From: Jannaschia pagri
GTDB lineage: Bacteria; Pseudomonadota; Alphaproteobacteria; Rhodobacterales; Rhodobacteraceae
Assembly: GCF_019655435.1 (NCBI RefSeq)
Contig: NZ_BPFH01000006.1
Span: forward strand, 124,001-188,000
Direction: 5' to 3'
DNA: 64,000 nucleotides
The first letter of the stretch is position 1, and every line of letters starts with the position of its first letter. The notes beneath the pieces were generated by a model. It was not told the origin of the DNA. It did no database searches and saw only the letters and a list, made by a program, of their open reading frames with translations. This document shows positions 26,551 through 34,415 of the stretch, in pieces. The position numbers and the translations under genes are program-made.

Positions 26551-26946
26551 TCATGCGACCGTGTTGTGGCACACTGTCCATTGGTCGATGCTCTCCGGAT
26601 GCCCTAGGCGCAACAGACGTTGCGTGCAGGCCGCCAGCGCCGGGCGATCATTCTGTGCCGCGCAGGCCTCGACCGCCCGCGCCGTCGTCTCCAACGTTCT
26701 CATCCCGATCATGCGCGCCACGTGTTGGAGGTCCTGCGCCGTACGGCTGAGACCGCTGATCTGTTCGGCGTTGAACTGCAGTTTTGCCAGGGCCAACAAC
26801 TGCTCCACTTGGCTTAGGGTGATGGCCAGAAATTCCTCGGTCTGATGGCCATGGCGCTGGCACAATGCGACGAGCACGTCGTGGTCGAACTCGATCGGTT
26901 CCGCCTTGGCGCGGTTCGACGAAAGGGATGTCAGCGTGTCAGTCAT
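26551..26946 (-). CDS. Small helical protein, possibly a degenerate Hpt domain
   Basis: 131 residues, predicted all-helical, no signal or membrane segment. I do not recognise a family. The stretch TAQDLQHVARMIGMRTLETTARAVE resembles the active-site helix region of Hpt domains (residues before a glycine, then L..A..VE), but the aligned phospho-histidine position is not histidine; the nearest His is four residues later. The start at 26946 was chosen because upstream codons to 27036 are proline/glycine rich and unlike protein. It stands alone between a peptidase operon and a long non-coding region. Confidence 0.6.
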   Translation of the reverse strand: MTDTLTSLSSNRAKAEPIEFDHDVLVALCQRHGHQTEEFLAITLSQVEQLLALAKLQFNAEQISGLSRTAQDLQHVARMIGMRTLETTARAVEACAAQNDRPALAACTQRLLRLGHPESIDQWTVCHNTVA

Positions 26947-27764
26947 GATCCACCTGTTTGATGCCGTGCCCCCACGGTCTGACCCCTTGTGTCCCGTCGG
27001 ATCGGGGCAAAACGGCGGCACCGTCTTGGCTGTCATCGGCAGAAACCGTTCAAGTTATTTAAAACTTTCCCGCAGGCGGCTGCGGAGAGGCGCGGCGGTC
27101 TTGAAACGTGTCTCATTACGTCCCGCCGCCAGATAACCCGCTGAAACGCAATCATCCGATCCACCAGCGGCCGTTTCGGAGAAAGCACCCTCCCACCGCC
27201 AATCTGGTCCCGTGCCTTCGGGTCGGGTGGGTAACGGTGTGGTGCGTCGGATGCCAACGCGCCTGCGGTGGCCGCTCCTTACGGGCGGAAGTCCTAGCGA
27301 TGGGGCGATCGTTCGGCGTTGGCGGGCGTGCCTCTCCAGACACAGTCCGCGCCTCGCCCAGGCGACGGAGCGCGCTGGGGCGCCTTAAGTCGTTCTTCTT
27401 TGATCCGGTCATGCCCGATGCAACAGATCCACGACGATGAGGGCCGCCAGCGCGCCCTGCAAAAGCCGACGATCTTGGCGGCGCCCAACAACCCACTGAC
27501 CGTTCCGGCTGTTCAGGCCACAGCGGAGGGTGACACGCCACAACAGCGAGGCTTTGGGGCCGCCGATAGCACAGGCGTGTGAGAGGGCTTCCAACCGGGC
27601 GCGTTGGGCTTCGTGGCGGTCTAACCTTGCCGTTGGGGTCATACGACCTTAGTCGAATAGGAGCTGCCATTTCGGTCAGAGGTCCCGCCCATGCGTTTGA
27701 ACCGCTCTTCCCTTGACCCCCGGACGCCTCTGGGACGTCCAACCCACCGCGCGTGGGGGCTCGC
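26947..27764. other. 818-base region without a confident gene
   Basis: The only frame with coding-like codon use is a minus-strand one at 27409-27642, listed separately. The part 27040-27400 has several short GC-rich inverted segments and an AT-rich patch (TTATTTAAAACTTT, about 27055-27068) that could hold a promoter for the minus-strand gene ending at 26551. I looked for RNase P, tmRNA, SRP and 6S RNA signatures and found none. An untranslated RNA remains possible. Confidence 0.4.
27409..27642 (-). CDS. Hypothetical small protein
   Basis: 77 residues, no recognised family. The N-terminal half is basic and polar (LDRHEAQRARLEALSHAC) and the C-terminus is a hydrophobic helix (LLQGALAALIVVDLL). 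Codon third positions are mostly G or C, as in real genes here, and AAGG lies five bases before the ATG. It sits alone, divergent from sbtA. It may be spurious. Confidence 0.3.
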   Translation of the reverse strand: MTPTARLDRHEAQRARLEALSHACAIGGPKASLLWRVTLRCGLNSRNGQWVVGRRQDRRLLQGALAALIVVDLLHRA

Positions 27765-28739
27765 ATGAGCCTGTTGGATCTGGCCTTGGGGAACCTGTTG
27801 TCCCCCATCATCCTCAGCTTCGCCCTAGGGCTGGCGGCGGCCCTGGCCCGGTCAGAACTGACGATCCCCGAGGCCGTGGCCAAGGGCATGTCGATCTACC
27901 TTCTGTTTGCCATCGGCTTCAAAGGCGGCGTGGCAGTGAATGTGGCCGGTCTCGATGCCCGTTTGGTGGGGGCCTTGGTCGCCGGAGCCGTCCTGTCCTT
28001 TGCCTTGCCCTTTGCCGCGTTTTCCCTGCTACGCGTCCTAACGCGGTTGTCGCCCTTGGATGCGGCAGCGGTCGCCGCGCACTACGGCTCCATCTCAATC
28101 GTGACGTTTGTGGCGGGCACGTCGGTGCTAGAGGCCGCGGGCTTGACCTCCGACGGGTGGATGGTTGCGGTCGCTGCGGTGATGGAGGCACCGGCAATCC
28201 TCTCGGCCCTTTGGTTGGTGGCGCGCTCCGGGCAGGGACGGGGTATGGATGCGGACCTCTGGCGCGAGATCCTCCTGAATGGCTCCATCGTCTTGCTGGT
28301 GGGCAGTTTCGTCATCGGGTGGATAACGGGCCAGGACGGTCTGGACCGGATCGCCGCCTTCATCGTCTCCCCGTTCCAGGGGGTGCTGTGCTTGTTCCTG
28401 TTGGACATGGGATTGGTGGCAGGCCGTGGCCTGCGCGAGGCGCGCGGCGTTCTGCGCCCAGGGCTGCTGGCCTTTGGGTTGGTCATGCCCCTGGTCGGAT
28501 CCGCCGCAGGGGCCGTTGCGGGCCTGCTTCTCGGTTTGGGGGCCGGGTCGACCATGCTGTTCATGGTTCTGGGCGCCTCGGCCAGCTACATCGCGGTGCC
28601 TGCGGCGATGCGCGTGGCCCTGCCCGAGGCAAACCCGTCAATCTATCTCACGCTGTCCCTCGGTGTGACGTTCCCCTTCAACTTGACCCTGGGTTTGCCG
28701 ATCTATCTGGCGGTGTCCCGTATGCTGACCGGAGGTTGA
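27765..28739 (+). CDS. sbtA: Sodium-dependent bicarbonate transporter SbtA
   Basis: 324 residues with about ten transmembrane segments, mostly Leu/Ala/Gly/Val. It matches the SbtA family in the conserved AHYGSISIVTFVAG and LFMVLGASASYIAVPAAMRVALPEANPS segments. The family imports bicarbonate with sodium at the inner membrane. The start at 27765 follows GGGGG; a GTG at 27753 is an alternative. The next gene is a PII-like SbtB, which confirms the assignment. In a heterotroph it may feed anaplerotic carboxylation. Confidence 0.93.
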   Translation: MSLLDLALGNLLSPIILSFALGLAAALARSELTIPEAVAKGMSIYLLFAIGFKGGVAVNVAGLDARLVGALVAGAVLSFALPFAAFSLLRVLTRLSPLDAAAVAAHYGSISIVTFVAGTSVLEAAGLTSDGWMVAVAAVMEAPAILSALWLVARSGQGRGMDADLWREILLNGSIVLLVGSFVIGWITGQDGLDRIAAFIVSPFQGVLCLFLLDMGLVAGRGLREARGVLRPGLLAFGLVMPLVGSAAGAVAGLLLGLGAGSTMLFMVLGASASYIAVPAAMRVALPEANPSIYLTLSLGVTFPFNLTLGLPIYLAVSRMLTGG

Positions 28740-28743
28740 GGCG

Positions 28744-29055
28744 ATGCAGACTCATCCCGCCAAACGTGTAGAGATTATCATCGAGGCCATGATGGAGCGC
28801 CGCTTGACCGATGCCTTGGTGAAGGCTGGCGTGACGGGCTTCACAGTCTTGCCAGTTCAAGGAGGCTCTGGCCGGTCGGGACAGTGGAGCCGCGCCGGTC
28901 AGGTGAGCCGAGCCGGGGGCATGCGGGCCGTTGTTTGCATTGTGCGCGAAGAGGCGTTGGACACATTGCTGGACGCGGCCTTCACGGTGGTCGAGCGTCA
29001 TATCGGCGTGGTCTGTGTGACCGACTGCCAAGTGCTGCGCGCGGAACGGTTCTGA
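28744..29055 (+). CDS. sbtB: PII-like regulator SbtB
   Basis: 103 residues, PII fold. The N-terminal KRVEIIIEAMMERRLTDALVKAGVTGFTV and a long T-loop region (GGSGRSGQWSRAG) match SbtB proteins, which bind adenyl nucleotides such as cAMP, AMP and ATP and gate SbtA. The C-terminus has a CxxxC pair (CVTDC), not the extended redox loop of cyanobacterial SbtB. GGAGG overlapping the end of sbtA serves as its ribosome-binding site. Confidence 0.9.
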   Translation: MQTHPAKRVEIIIEAMMERRLTDALVKAGVTGFTVLPVQGGSGRSGQWSRAGQVSRAGGMRAVVCIVREEALDTLLDAAFTVVERHIGVVCVTDCQVLRAERF

Positions 29056-29062
29056 CTGCGGG

Positions 29063-29077
29063 TTAACCATTCGTTAG
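29063..29077. promoter_or_regulatory. Possible imperfect CtrA site
   Basis: TTAA-ccattcg-TTAG: the first half-site is perfect, the second differs in one base; the seven-base spacing is exact. It ends 27 bases before the ribbon-helix-helix gene. One mismatch makes this a weak call. Confidence 0.35.
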
Positions 29078-29104
29078 GCGTGATCGGGGCATCCTGCAGG
29101 CGTA

Positions 29105-29557
29105 ATGACCCGCGACGTGACCATTCGAATGCCCACAGAGATGGTAGATGCCCTGCGCCATCTCGCTGCGCGCCATGACGTAACGCCTGGCCAGATTATC
29201 CGACAAGCGGTCGCGCGGGAGTTACAGCGCGCTGCGCGCCCCGCGGAGACGCCCAATCGGGCGGATGAGCAGCTCGTCGCGTCCTTGCAGGCGCTCCTCG
29301 CTGGCGATGTCGCGCGGGCAACGTCATGGGCCGACTTGGATCAACGGCTGAGCGCGAAGGGGTTCCGCTTTCAACCGGCAGGTGGCGGCGTATCGCTGTA
29401 CGACCTCGATGGTACCAAACTCTGCAAAGGTTCGGAGCTTGGCGCTTCGTACCGCTCACTGGTGCGGAGGTTCGGCGCGCCGATGCCCGGCCACCCCCAT
29501 GGGACGGCCGGGATTTTCCACGCGGATGACAACCCCCTGATAGATCGGAGGCTTTAA
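29105..29557 (+). CDS. Ribbon-helix-helix protein with relaxase-like C-terminal segment
   Basis: 150 residues. Residues 1-43 form a CopG/Arc-type ribbon-helix-helix (VTIRMPTEMVDALRHLAARHDVTPGQIIRQAV). Residues about 70-140 (SWADLDQRLSAKGFRF, GGGVSLYDLDGTKLCKGSELG, YRSLVRRFG) resemble the small domain found at the end of relaxase/mobilisation proteins, where a similar W..L...L...G.......G pattern occurs. No other conjugation gene is near. It is convergent with asd, and the stops overlap by four bases. A regulator of unknown target is the safest reading. Confidence 0.72.
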   Translation: MTRDVTIRMPTEMVDALRHLAARHDVTPGQIIRQAVARELQRAARPAETPNRADEQLVASLQALLAGDVARATSWADLDQRLSAKGFRFQPAGGGVSLYDLDGTKLCKGSELGASYRSLVRRFGAPMPGHPHGTAGIFHADDNPLIDRRL

Positions 29558-30579
29558 CCGCGCTTCGAGAGAACCCGTTCCACAAGGGTTTCCGCGATTT
29601 GCACCGCGTTCAGGGCGGCGCCCTTCCGCAGGTTATCGGAGACGCACCAGAGGTTCAGGCCGTTCTCAATCGTCGAGTCTTGGCGGATGCGGCTGATGAA
29701 GGTCGCGAAGTCCCCGACACATTCGACCGGCGTGACATAGCCGCCGTCCTCGCGCTTATCGACGACCAACAAGCCGGGCGCTGTCCGCAGGATCTCACGG
29801 GCCTCGTCCTCGTCCAGGAACTCTTCGAACTCGATGTTCACGGACTCGGAATGTCCAACGAAAACAGGGACACGCACGCAGGTCGCGGTGACCTTGATGG
29901 CCGGATCCACGATCTTCTTGGTCTCCGCGACCATCTTCCACTCTTCCTTGGTGGAGCCGTCTTCCATGAAGACGTCGATGTGCGGGATCACGTTGAAGGC
30001 GATCTGCTTGGGGTAGACGTTCGGCTCCTTCTCCTGACCCGGAACAAACATGCCCTTGGTCTGATCCCAGAGCTCGTCCATCGCGTCTTTGCCGGAGCCT
30101 GACACCGACTGATACGTCGACACCACAACCCGCTTGATCCGCGCGCGGTCGTGCAGCGGCTTGAGCGCGACGACCATTTGGGCGGTGGAGCAGTTGGGGT
30201 TGGCGATGATGTTCTTCTTGGCGAAGCCGTCGACCGCTTCGGGGTTAACCTCCGGAACAACAAGGGGAACTTCGGGGTCGTAGCGGTAGAGCGATGAGTT
30301 GTCGATCACCACGCAGCCCGCCTTGGCGGCGATGGGGGCATATTTCTTGGTGGCCTCGCCGCCGATGGCGAAGAAGGCCATGTCCCAGCCGTTGAAGTCG
30401 AAGGTATCAAGGTCCTTGGTTTTCAGGGTCTTATCGCCAAAGCTCACCTCTGTCCCCAGGCTGCGACGAGACGCCAGAACGGTGATCTCATCGACGGGGA
30501 ACTGGCGCTCGGCCAGGATGTTCAGCATTTCGCGGCCCACGTTTCCCGTGGCGCCGCAGACGACGACCTTGTAGCCCAT
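29554..30579 (-). CDS. asd: Aspartate-semialdehyde dehydrogenase
   Basis: 341 residues. It reduces aspartyl phosphate to the semialdehyde for lysine/DAP, threonine and methionine synthesis. There is an N-terminal Rossmann VVVCGATGNVGREML, the catalytic cysteine in NPNCSTAQMVVAL, and VSTYQSVSGSGK. CAGGAG before the ATG at 30579 fixes the start; upstream in-frame codons are not family-like. It shares the DAP pathway with dapD and dapE further along. Confidence 0.96.
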   Translation of the reverse strand: MGYKVVVCGATGNVGREMLNILAERQFPVDEITVLASRRSLGTEVSFGDKTLKTKDLDTFDFNGWDMAFFAIGGEATKKYAPIAAKAGCVVIDNSSLYRYDPEVPLVVPEVNPEAVDGFAKKNIIANPNCSTAQMVVALKPLHDRARIKRVVVSTYQSVSGSGKDAMDELWDQTKGMFVPGQEKEPNVYPKQIAFNVIPHIDVFMEDGSTKEEWKMVAETKKIVDPAIKVTATCVRVPVFVGHSESVNIEFEEFLDEDEAREILRTAPGLLVVDKREDGGYVTPVECVGDFATFISRIRQDSTIENGLNLWCVSDNLRKGAALNAVQIAETLVERVLSKRG

Positions 30580-30764
30580 CTCGATAACTCCTGAAGGGTT
30601 GGGAAACGCCGTGGCCCTATACCTGTTGGGCCAGCGGGGCAAGGGCACCGCTCGTACACCCCTCCGTACACCCACCGTGCAGACCGCACGCACCCCGGCA
30701 AAGCCTCAGAAACTGTTAACCGCTCTGCCCGAGTGTCTCTTTTTCACCGCAGGAGGGTCGGGCC

Positions 30765-31280
30765 ATGGAGCGACTGGGACGAGGCCGCAGGCAGCGCGAA
30801 CAGGCGAATGACATGGTCCGGGCCATGCGCGCCTTCGAGTGGGATATGCAATCGCGGGTGACGGCCCAGGGTCGCCTGCCGCCGGAGTGGCGCCGCATCT
30901 GGGAGGAGCGCAGCGCCAAGAAGGCGCGCGTGACCATCCGGCTGGACGAGGATGTGGTGCGGTTCTTTCGGTCAATGGGCGCGGGATATGGGCCGCGCAT
31001 GAACGGGGTGCTGCGGTCCTTCATGCTGGCGCGGCTGTCCGGCCTGATCGAAGGGGAAGACCTGTCCGAGGGCTACCGTGAGGCGTGGATGGGCAAGCCC
31101 CGTCCCTCGCCCTGCCGCGCGGAGACCGAACAGGCGGCGCGCTTGGCCGATGTGCAAGAGATGCTGGCCCTGTCGCGCAAGGTGTCCGAAGCACGGGGTG
31201 ACGGGCGGTCGCTGGAGGTGTCGGAGATTATGCGGCTGGGCGCCCTGGCAGAGCGGCTGGGCGGCGCAGCGGATGGATAG
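30765..31280 (+). CDS. BrnA-like antitoxin/DNA-binding protein without a toxin partner
   Basis: 171 residues. The middle (about 52-95) matches the BrnA ribbon-helix-helix domain: KKARVTIRLDEDVVRFFRSMG, GYGPRMNGVLRSFML. An Arg-rich N-terminal helix and a 75-residue C-terminal helical tail extend it beyond usual BrnA length (about 90). AGGAGG precedes the ATG. No BrnT-type toxin lies on either side, so it may be a stand-alone regulator. Confidence 0.75.
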   Translation: MERLGRGRRQREQANDMVRAMRAFEWDMQSRVTAQGRLPPEWRRIWEERSAKKARVTIRLDEDVVRFFRSMGAGYGPRMNGVLRSFMLARLSGLIEGEDLSEGYREAWMGKPRPSPCRAETEQAARLADVQEMLALSRKVSEARGDGRSLEVSEIMRLGALAERLGGAADG

Positions 31281-31415
31281 GCCGATGCCGGTCGGAGATT
31301 GGTAACAGGCCCGAACCCTTGGCGCAGCCTCGATCGATGACAGCATCCGGACGGCAACCGGCCCATGGGATGAGGTGTGGAGCGTCGGCTGGTGGGCCCA
31401 GGGGGAGGTCGGCGG

Positions 31416-32108
31416 CTATCCCTTCGGGGATCGGAAGCCAACAACCGCCAGTGTGAATTCCTCAACGTAGTCGATCAGGTGGTCGACGGCCTGTGCCGCA
31501 AGATCGGCGTCGCCCTGGCCGACGGCGGTTGCGACCTCGGCATGGGCCTTGGCCATGCGCTTCAAGTCGCCATACCGTTCCTGGTTCAACACCCAAAACC
31601 GTCTGGACAGGCCCTTTACGGACGTGAGCGCGCGTGCGGCGAATTGATTGTCGGCGGCCCGAATCCGGGCGTCTAAGCTGCGGGCGTCGAGTTCTGTCAT
31701 GGCGACCTGATCGCGTGTCTCTGTCACCGCCAAAAAGCCATCGGCGATCTCCAAAAGCTCTGCCTTCTGGGCCTGGGTCGCGCGGTCTGCTGCCGATTGC
31801 GCGACAAGGCGCTCGACCACGCGGCGAAGCTCCAATGAGCGGAAGTGTTCCGTGTGATCGATCGGGCAGACCTGGGCGCCCCGCCGGGCGACGATTCTGA
31901 GCAAACCCCCGTCCGCGAGCCTCTGGATGGCGGAGCGGATGGGCGCGCGGGTGTGACCGGAGACCTCAACCAAATCCGTTTCCGAGACCCATTGTCCCGG
32001 TTCCAGCTCACCGTTGACGATCATGCGCTCCAGATCCCGAAACGCTTCGTCTTTCAATGGCATAGGCTGGATCTTTGCGGTCGCTCTTTCGGACATCTCT
32101 GGTTCCAT
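31416..32108 (-). CDS. GntR-family (FCD) transcriptional regulator
   Basis: 230 residues. An N-terminal winged helix (about 18-80; FRDLERMIVNGELEPGQWVSETDL, then RAPIRSAIQRLADGGLL) is followed by an FCD-type all-helical ligand domain. It is divergent from the ABC uptake operon, and the shared upstream region holds four TGACAT-type half-sites, so it most likely represses that operon until its ligand appears. An ATG at 32108 begins MEPEMSERATAKI; starts two or three codons later are possible. Confidence 0.9.
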   Translation of the reverse strand: MEPEMSERATAKIQPMPLKDEAFRDLERMIVNGELEPGQWVSETDLVEVSGHTRAPIRSAIQRLADGGLLRIVARRGAQVCPIDHTEHFRSLELRRVVERLVAQSAADRATQAQKAELLEIADGFLAVTETRDQVAMTELDARSLDARIRAADNQFAARALTSVKGLSRRFWVLNQERYGDLKRMAKAHAEVATAVGQGDADLAAQAVDHLIDYVEEFTLAVVGFRSPKG

Positions 32109-32146
32109 TCGCCGGGGTCGTCACCGTCGAAGCCTACCCCGACCGC

Positions 32147-32213
32147 TGACATGTTAGCAATGATATCTGACATTTCTTTGTTGACATGTTATAAGTTTAT
32201 ATCTGACATGTCA
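32147..32213. promoter_or_regulatory. Operator array and promoter for the ABC-amidohydrolase operon
   Basis: TGACATGTTA (32147), TGACATTTC (32168), TGACATGTTA (32182) and the perfect palindrome TGACATGTCA (32204-32213). A plus-strand promoter fits inside: -35 CTGACA (32167-32172), 17-base spacer, -10 TATAAG (32190-32195), 49 bases before the first gene. Repeats overlap both promoter boxes, as expected for a repressor. The region is AT-rich against its surroundings. Confidence 0.7.
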
Positions 32214-32244
32214 GTAAATCGAAGGAGAAAACGGGGAGGTCGGT

Positions 32245-33213
32245 ATGCGACCAATCACGACACTTGCACTTTCCACTGCGCTTGCGCTGACCACGGGCGT
32301 TGGTGCCCATGCCCAAGAGTTGGTACGGATCGCGGAGCCGAATTGGGCCAGTGGCCGGGCCATGGCGGGGCTGATCAAAGTGATCGTCGAAGACAAACTC
32401 GGCGGGCAGACAGAGATCGTCCCGGGCACTAACGCCGTCATTTTTGCGGGTATGGATCGCGGCAAGGGCGAGATCGACGTGCATCCCGACATTTGGTTGC
32501 CGAACCAGTCGAACTTTACGGATGAATACGTCGACACGAACGGGACCGTGGCTTTGAGCGAGGGCAGCTATGAGGGGTTCTCTGCCTTCTGCGCGCCGCG
32601 CGTGTTCGCTGAAACCCACAACATCAAGACCGTGTTTGACCTGGCGACTCCCGAAGCGGCGGCGTTGATGGACCGCGATGGTGACGGTCTGGGCGATATT
32701 TGGGTCGGCGCCCCGGGGTGGGCCTCGACCAAGATCAATTCGGTGAAGGTCCGTGACTATGGGATCACGAACTTCTTCTCGCCCATTGAGGCGGAGGAAG
32801 AGGTGGCGACGGCGTCGATTTCGGATGCGTTGAACAAGGGCGAAGGGTACGCGTTTTATTGTTATGCGCCGCACTACAATTGGTTCGTCTTTGACATGGT
32901 TCGCTTGGAGGAGCCGGCGTACGACCCGGCGAACTATGACATGAAGCAACCGGCGGAAGATGCGAATTGGTTCGAGAATTCGCGCGTGGAAACCGCCGAT
33001 GAGCCGAAGACCATTCACGTCGGGTATTCCCGCTCGCTTGAGACGCGGACGCCGGATGTGGCCGCGTTCCTGGCGAACATCGACATGGACACCGACACGG
33101 TGAACACCTTCACCCACGAAATCGTGGTCAAGAAGCGGTCCAGCGAAGAGGTCGCGCGGGAGTGGGTCGCGGCAAACGCCGACATCGTCGATGGGTGGCT
33201 TGGCCTGAACTAA
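32245..33213 (+). CDS. ABC transporter substrate-binding protein, glycine betaine/choline type
   Basis: 322 residues with a signal peptide cleaved near AHA-Q (about 23). OpuAC/ProX-type fold: EPNWASG, DVHPDIWLPNQ, APGWASTKIN and YAPHYNWF supply several tryptophans and tyrosines that in this family build the aromatic cage for a quaternary ammonium group. It is periplasmic. The ligand is not fixed by sequence; betaine, choline, carnitine, ectoine-like or amide derivatives are possible given the amidohydrolase downstream. Confidence 0.88.
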   Translation: MRPITTLALSTALALTTGVGAHAQELVRIAEPNWASGRAMAGLIKVIVEDKLGGQTEIVPGTNAVIFAGMDRGKGEIDVHPDIWLPNQSNFTDEYVDTNGTVALSEGSYEGFSAFCAPRVFAETHNIKTVFDLATPEAAALMDRDGDGLGDIWVGAPGWASTKINSVKVRDYGITNFFSPIEAEEEVATASISDALNKGEGYAFYCYAPHYNWFVFDMVRLEEPAYDPANYDMKQPAEDANWFENSRVETADEPKTIHVGYSRSLETRTPDVAAFLANIDMDTDTVNTFTHEIVVKKRSSEEVAREWVAANADIVDGWLGLN

Positions 33214-33229
33214 GCCTGAACAGCCCCCC

Positions 33230-33271
33230 GGGATGCCGCGTCCGTACTCTCCCCGTCGGCGGCGGCATCCC
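33230..33271 (+). repeat. Intercistronic hairpin between binding-protein and ATPase genes
   Basis: GGGATGCCGC (33230-33239) and GCGGCATCCC (33262-33271) form a perfect ten-base-pair stem with a 22-base loop, followed by CCCATTTTC. Such hairpins after binding-protein genes commonly raise the level of the first product over the rest by mRNA protection or partial termination. Confidence 0.65.
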
Positions 33272-33332
33272 CCCATTTTCTACAACATGACATGACGGAA
33301 CGCCGCGCATCTCGCGAGGCGAAGGAGGCCCC

Positions 33333-34415
33333 TTGGACGGAGCAAGCAACACGACGGACGCAGGCAGCGCAGTGATCGACCTGCAAGGGGTTTGGAAGAT
33401 CTTTGGCGCCCGGCAGGACGAGGCCATGGCCGCGATACGGGCGCGCGGCCTGACCAAGCCGCAAGTCTTAGAGGCGTTTAACTGCGTCGTCGGGGTGGCG
33501 GACGCCAGCTTTCAGGTCCGTCGCGGCGAGATCTTTTGCATCATGGGCCTGTCGGGCAGTGGGAAGTCCACCCTTGTGCGCCACGTCAATCGCCTGCTGA
33601 CACCGACTGCTGGATCCGTGGTGGTGAGCGGCACCGATATGATGGCTCTGTCCGACGCGGACCTACTGACGGTTCGCAACGAACACATCGCTATGGTGTT
33701 TCAGAACTTTGGCCTGATGCCGCACCGGTCGGTGCGCGACAACGTGGCCATGCCCCTAGAGATCCGGGGATGGTCCCAGTATGCCCGTTGGAGGGCGGCG
33801 GAAGAGGCCTTGGCCCTCGTTGACCTGTCCGAGTGGACGGACAAGTTCGCCCACGAGTTATCCGGCGGGATGCAGCAGCGCGTGGGCCTTGCCCGTGCCA
33901 TCGCGGCGGACGCCGAAGTCCTGCTGATGGATGAGCCCTTTAGCGCGCTCGACCCGTTGATCCGTCGGCAGTTGCAAGAAGAGTTCATGCGGCTCGCTTC
34001 GCAGATGAACAAGACGACGCTGTTTATCACCCACGACTTGGAAGAGGCCGTTCGGATCGGGGACCGGATCGCCATCATGAAAGACGGCGTGATCGTGCAA
34101 ACCGGCACGCCGGAGCAGATCATCATGAACCCAGCGGACGCCTATGTGATGGATTTCGTGAGTGGCATTTCTCGCATCAACCTGATCCGGGCGCATTCCC
34201 TGGCCCGGCCTAAAGCAGAGTTCGAGCGGGCGCATGGCGCCCTGAGCGGCACGGAGGCCATCGTGTCCGGCAACGACACCCTGCGGCAAGTCATTGTCAA
34301 AGCGGCGGATAGCACAGGCCCGATCTTGGTCCGAGATGAAGATCTCGGGACCGAAGGGGTCATCACAAAAAACGACATCCTGAATGGGGTGATCCTGGGG
34401 ACCGAAGAGCCATGA
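33333..34415 (+). CDS. ABC transporter ATPase, glycine betaine/proline type
   Basis: 360 residues, ProV/OpuAA type. Walker A GLSGSGKST (72-80), signature LSGGMQQRVGLARAI and Walker B VLLMDEPFSALD are present, and a C-terminal CBS-like part (about 270-360) ends VITKNDILNGV. The start is TTG at 33333, set by GAAGGAGG ending five bases before it. It overlaps the permease by ATGA. Confidence 0.93.
   Translation: MDGASNTTDAGSAVIDLQGVWKIFGARQDEAMAAIRARGLTKPQVLEAFNCVVGVADASFQVRRGEIFCIMGLSGSGKSTLVRHVNRLLTPTAGSVVVSGTDMMALSDADLLTVRNEHIAMVFQNFGLMPHRSVRDNVAMPLEIRGWSQYARWRAAEEALALVDLSEWTDKFAHELSGGMQQRVGLARAIAADAEVLLMDEPFSALDPLIRRQLQEEFMRLASQMNKTTLFITHDLEEAVRIGDRIAIMKDGVIVQTGTPEQIIMNPADAYVMDFVSGISRINLIRAHSLARPKAEFERAHGALSGTEAIVSGNDTLRQVIVKAADSTGPILVRDEDLGTEGVITKNDILNGVILGTEEP

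Noticed and set aside
27037..27400. RNase P RNA, tmRNA, SRP RNA or 6S RNA in the long gap
   Set aside because: Conserved cores of RNase P, tmRNA and SRP RNA were not found on either strand, and I see no recognisable 6S RNA structure.
30765..31415. Complete toxin-antitoxin module
   Set aside because: Only a BrnA-like protein is present; no BrnT-like frame lies on either side.
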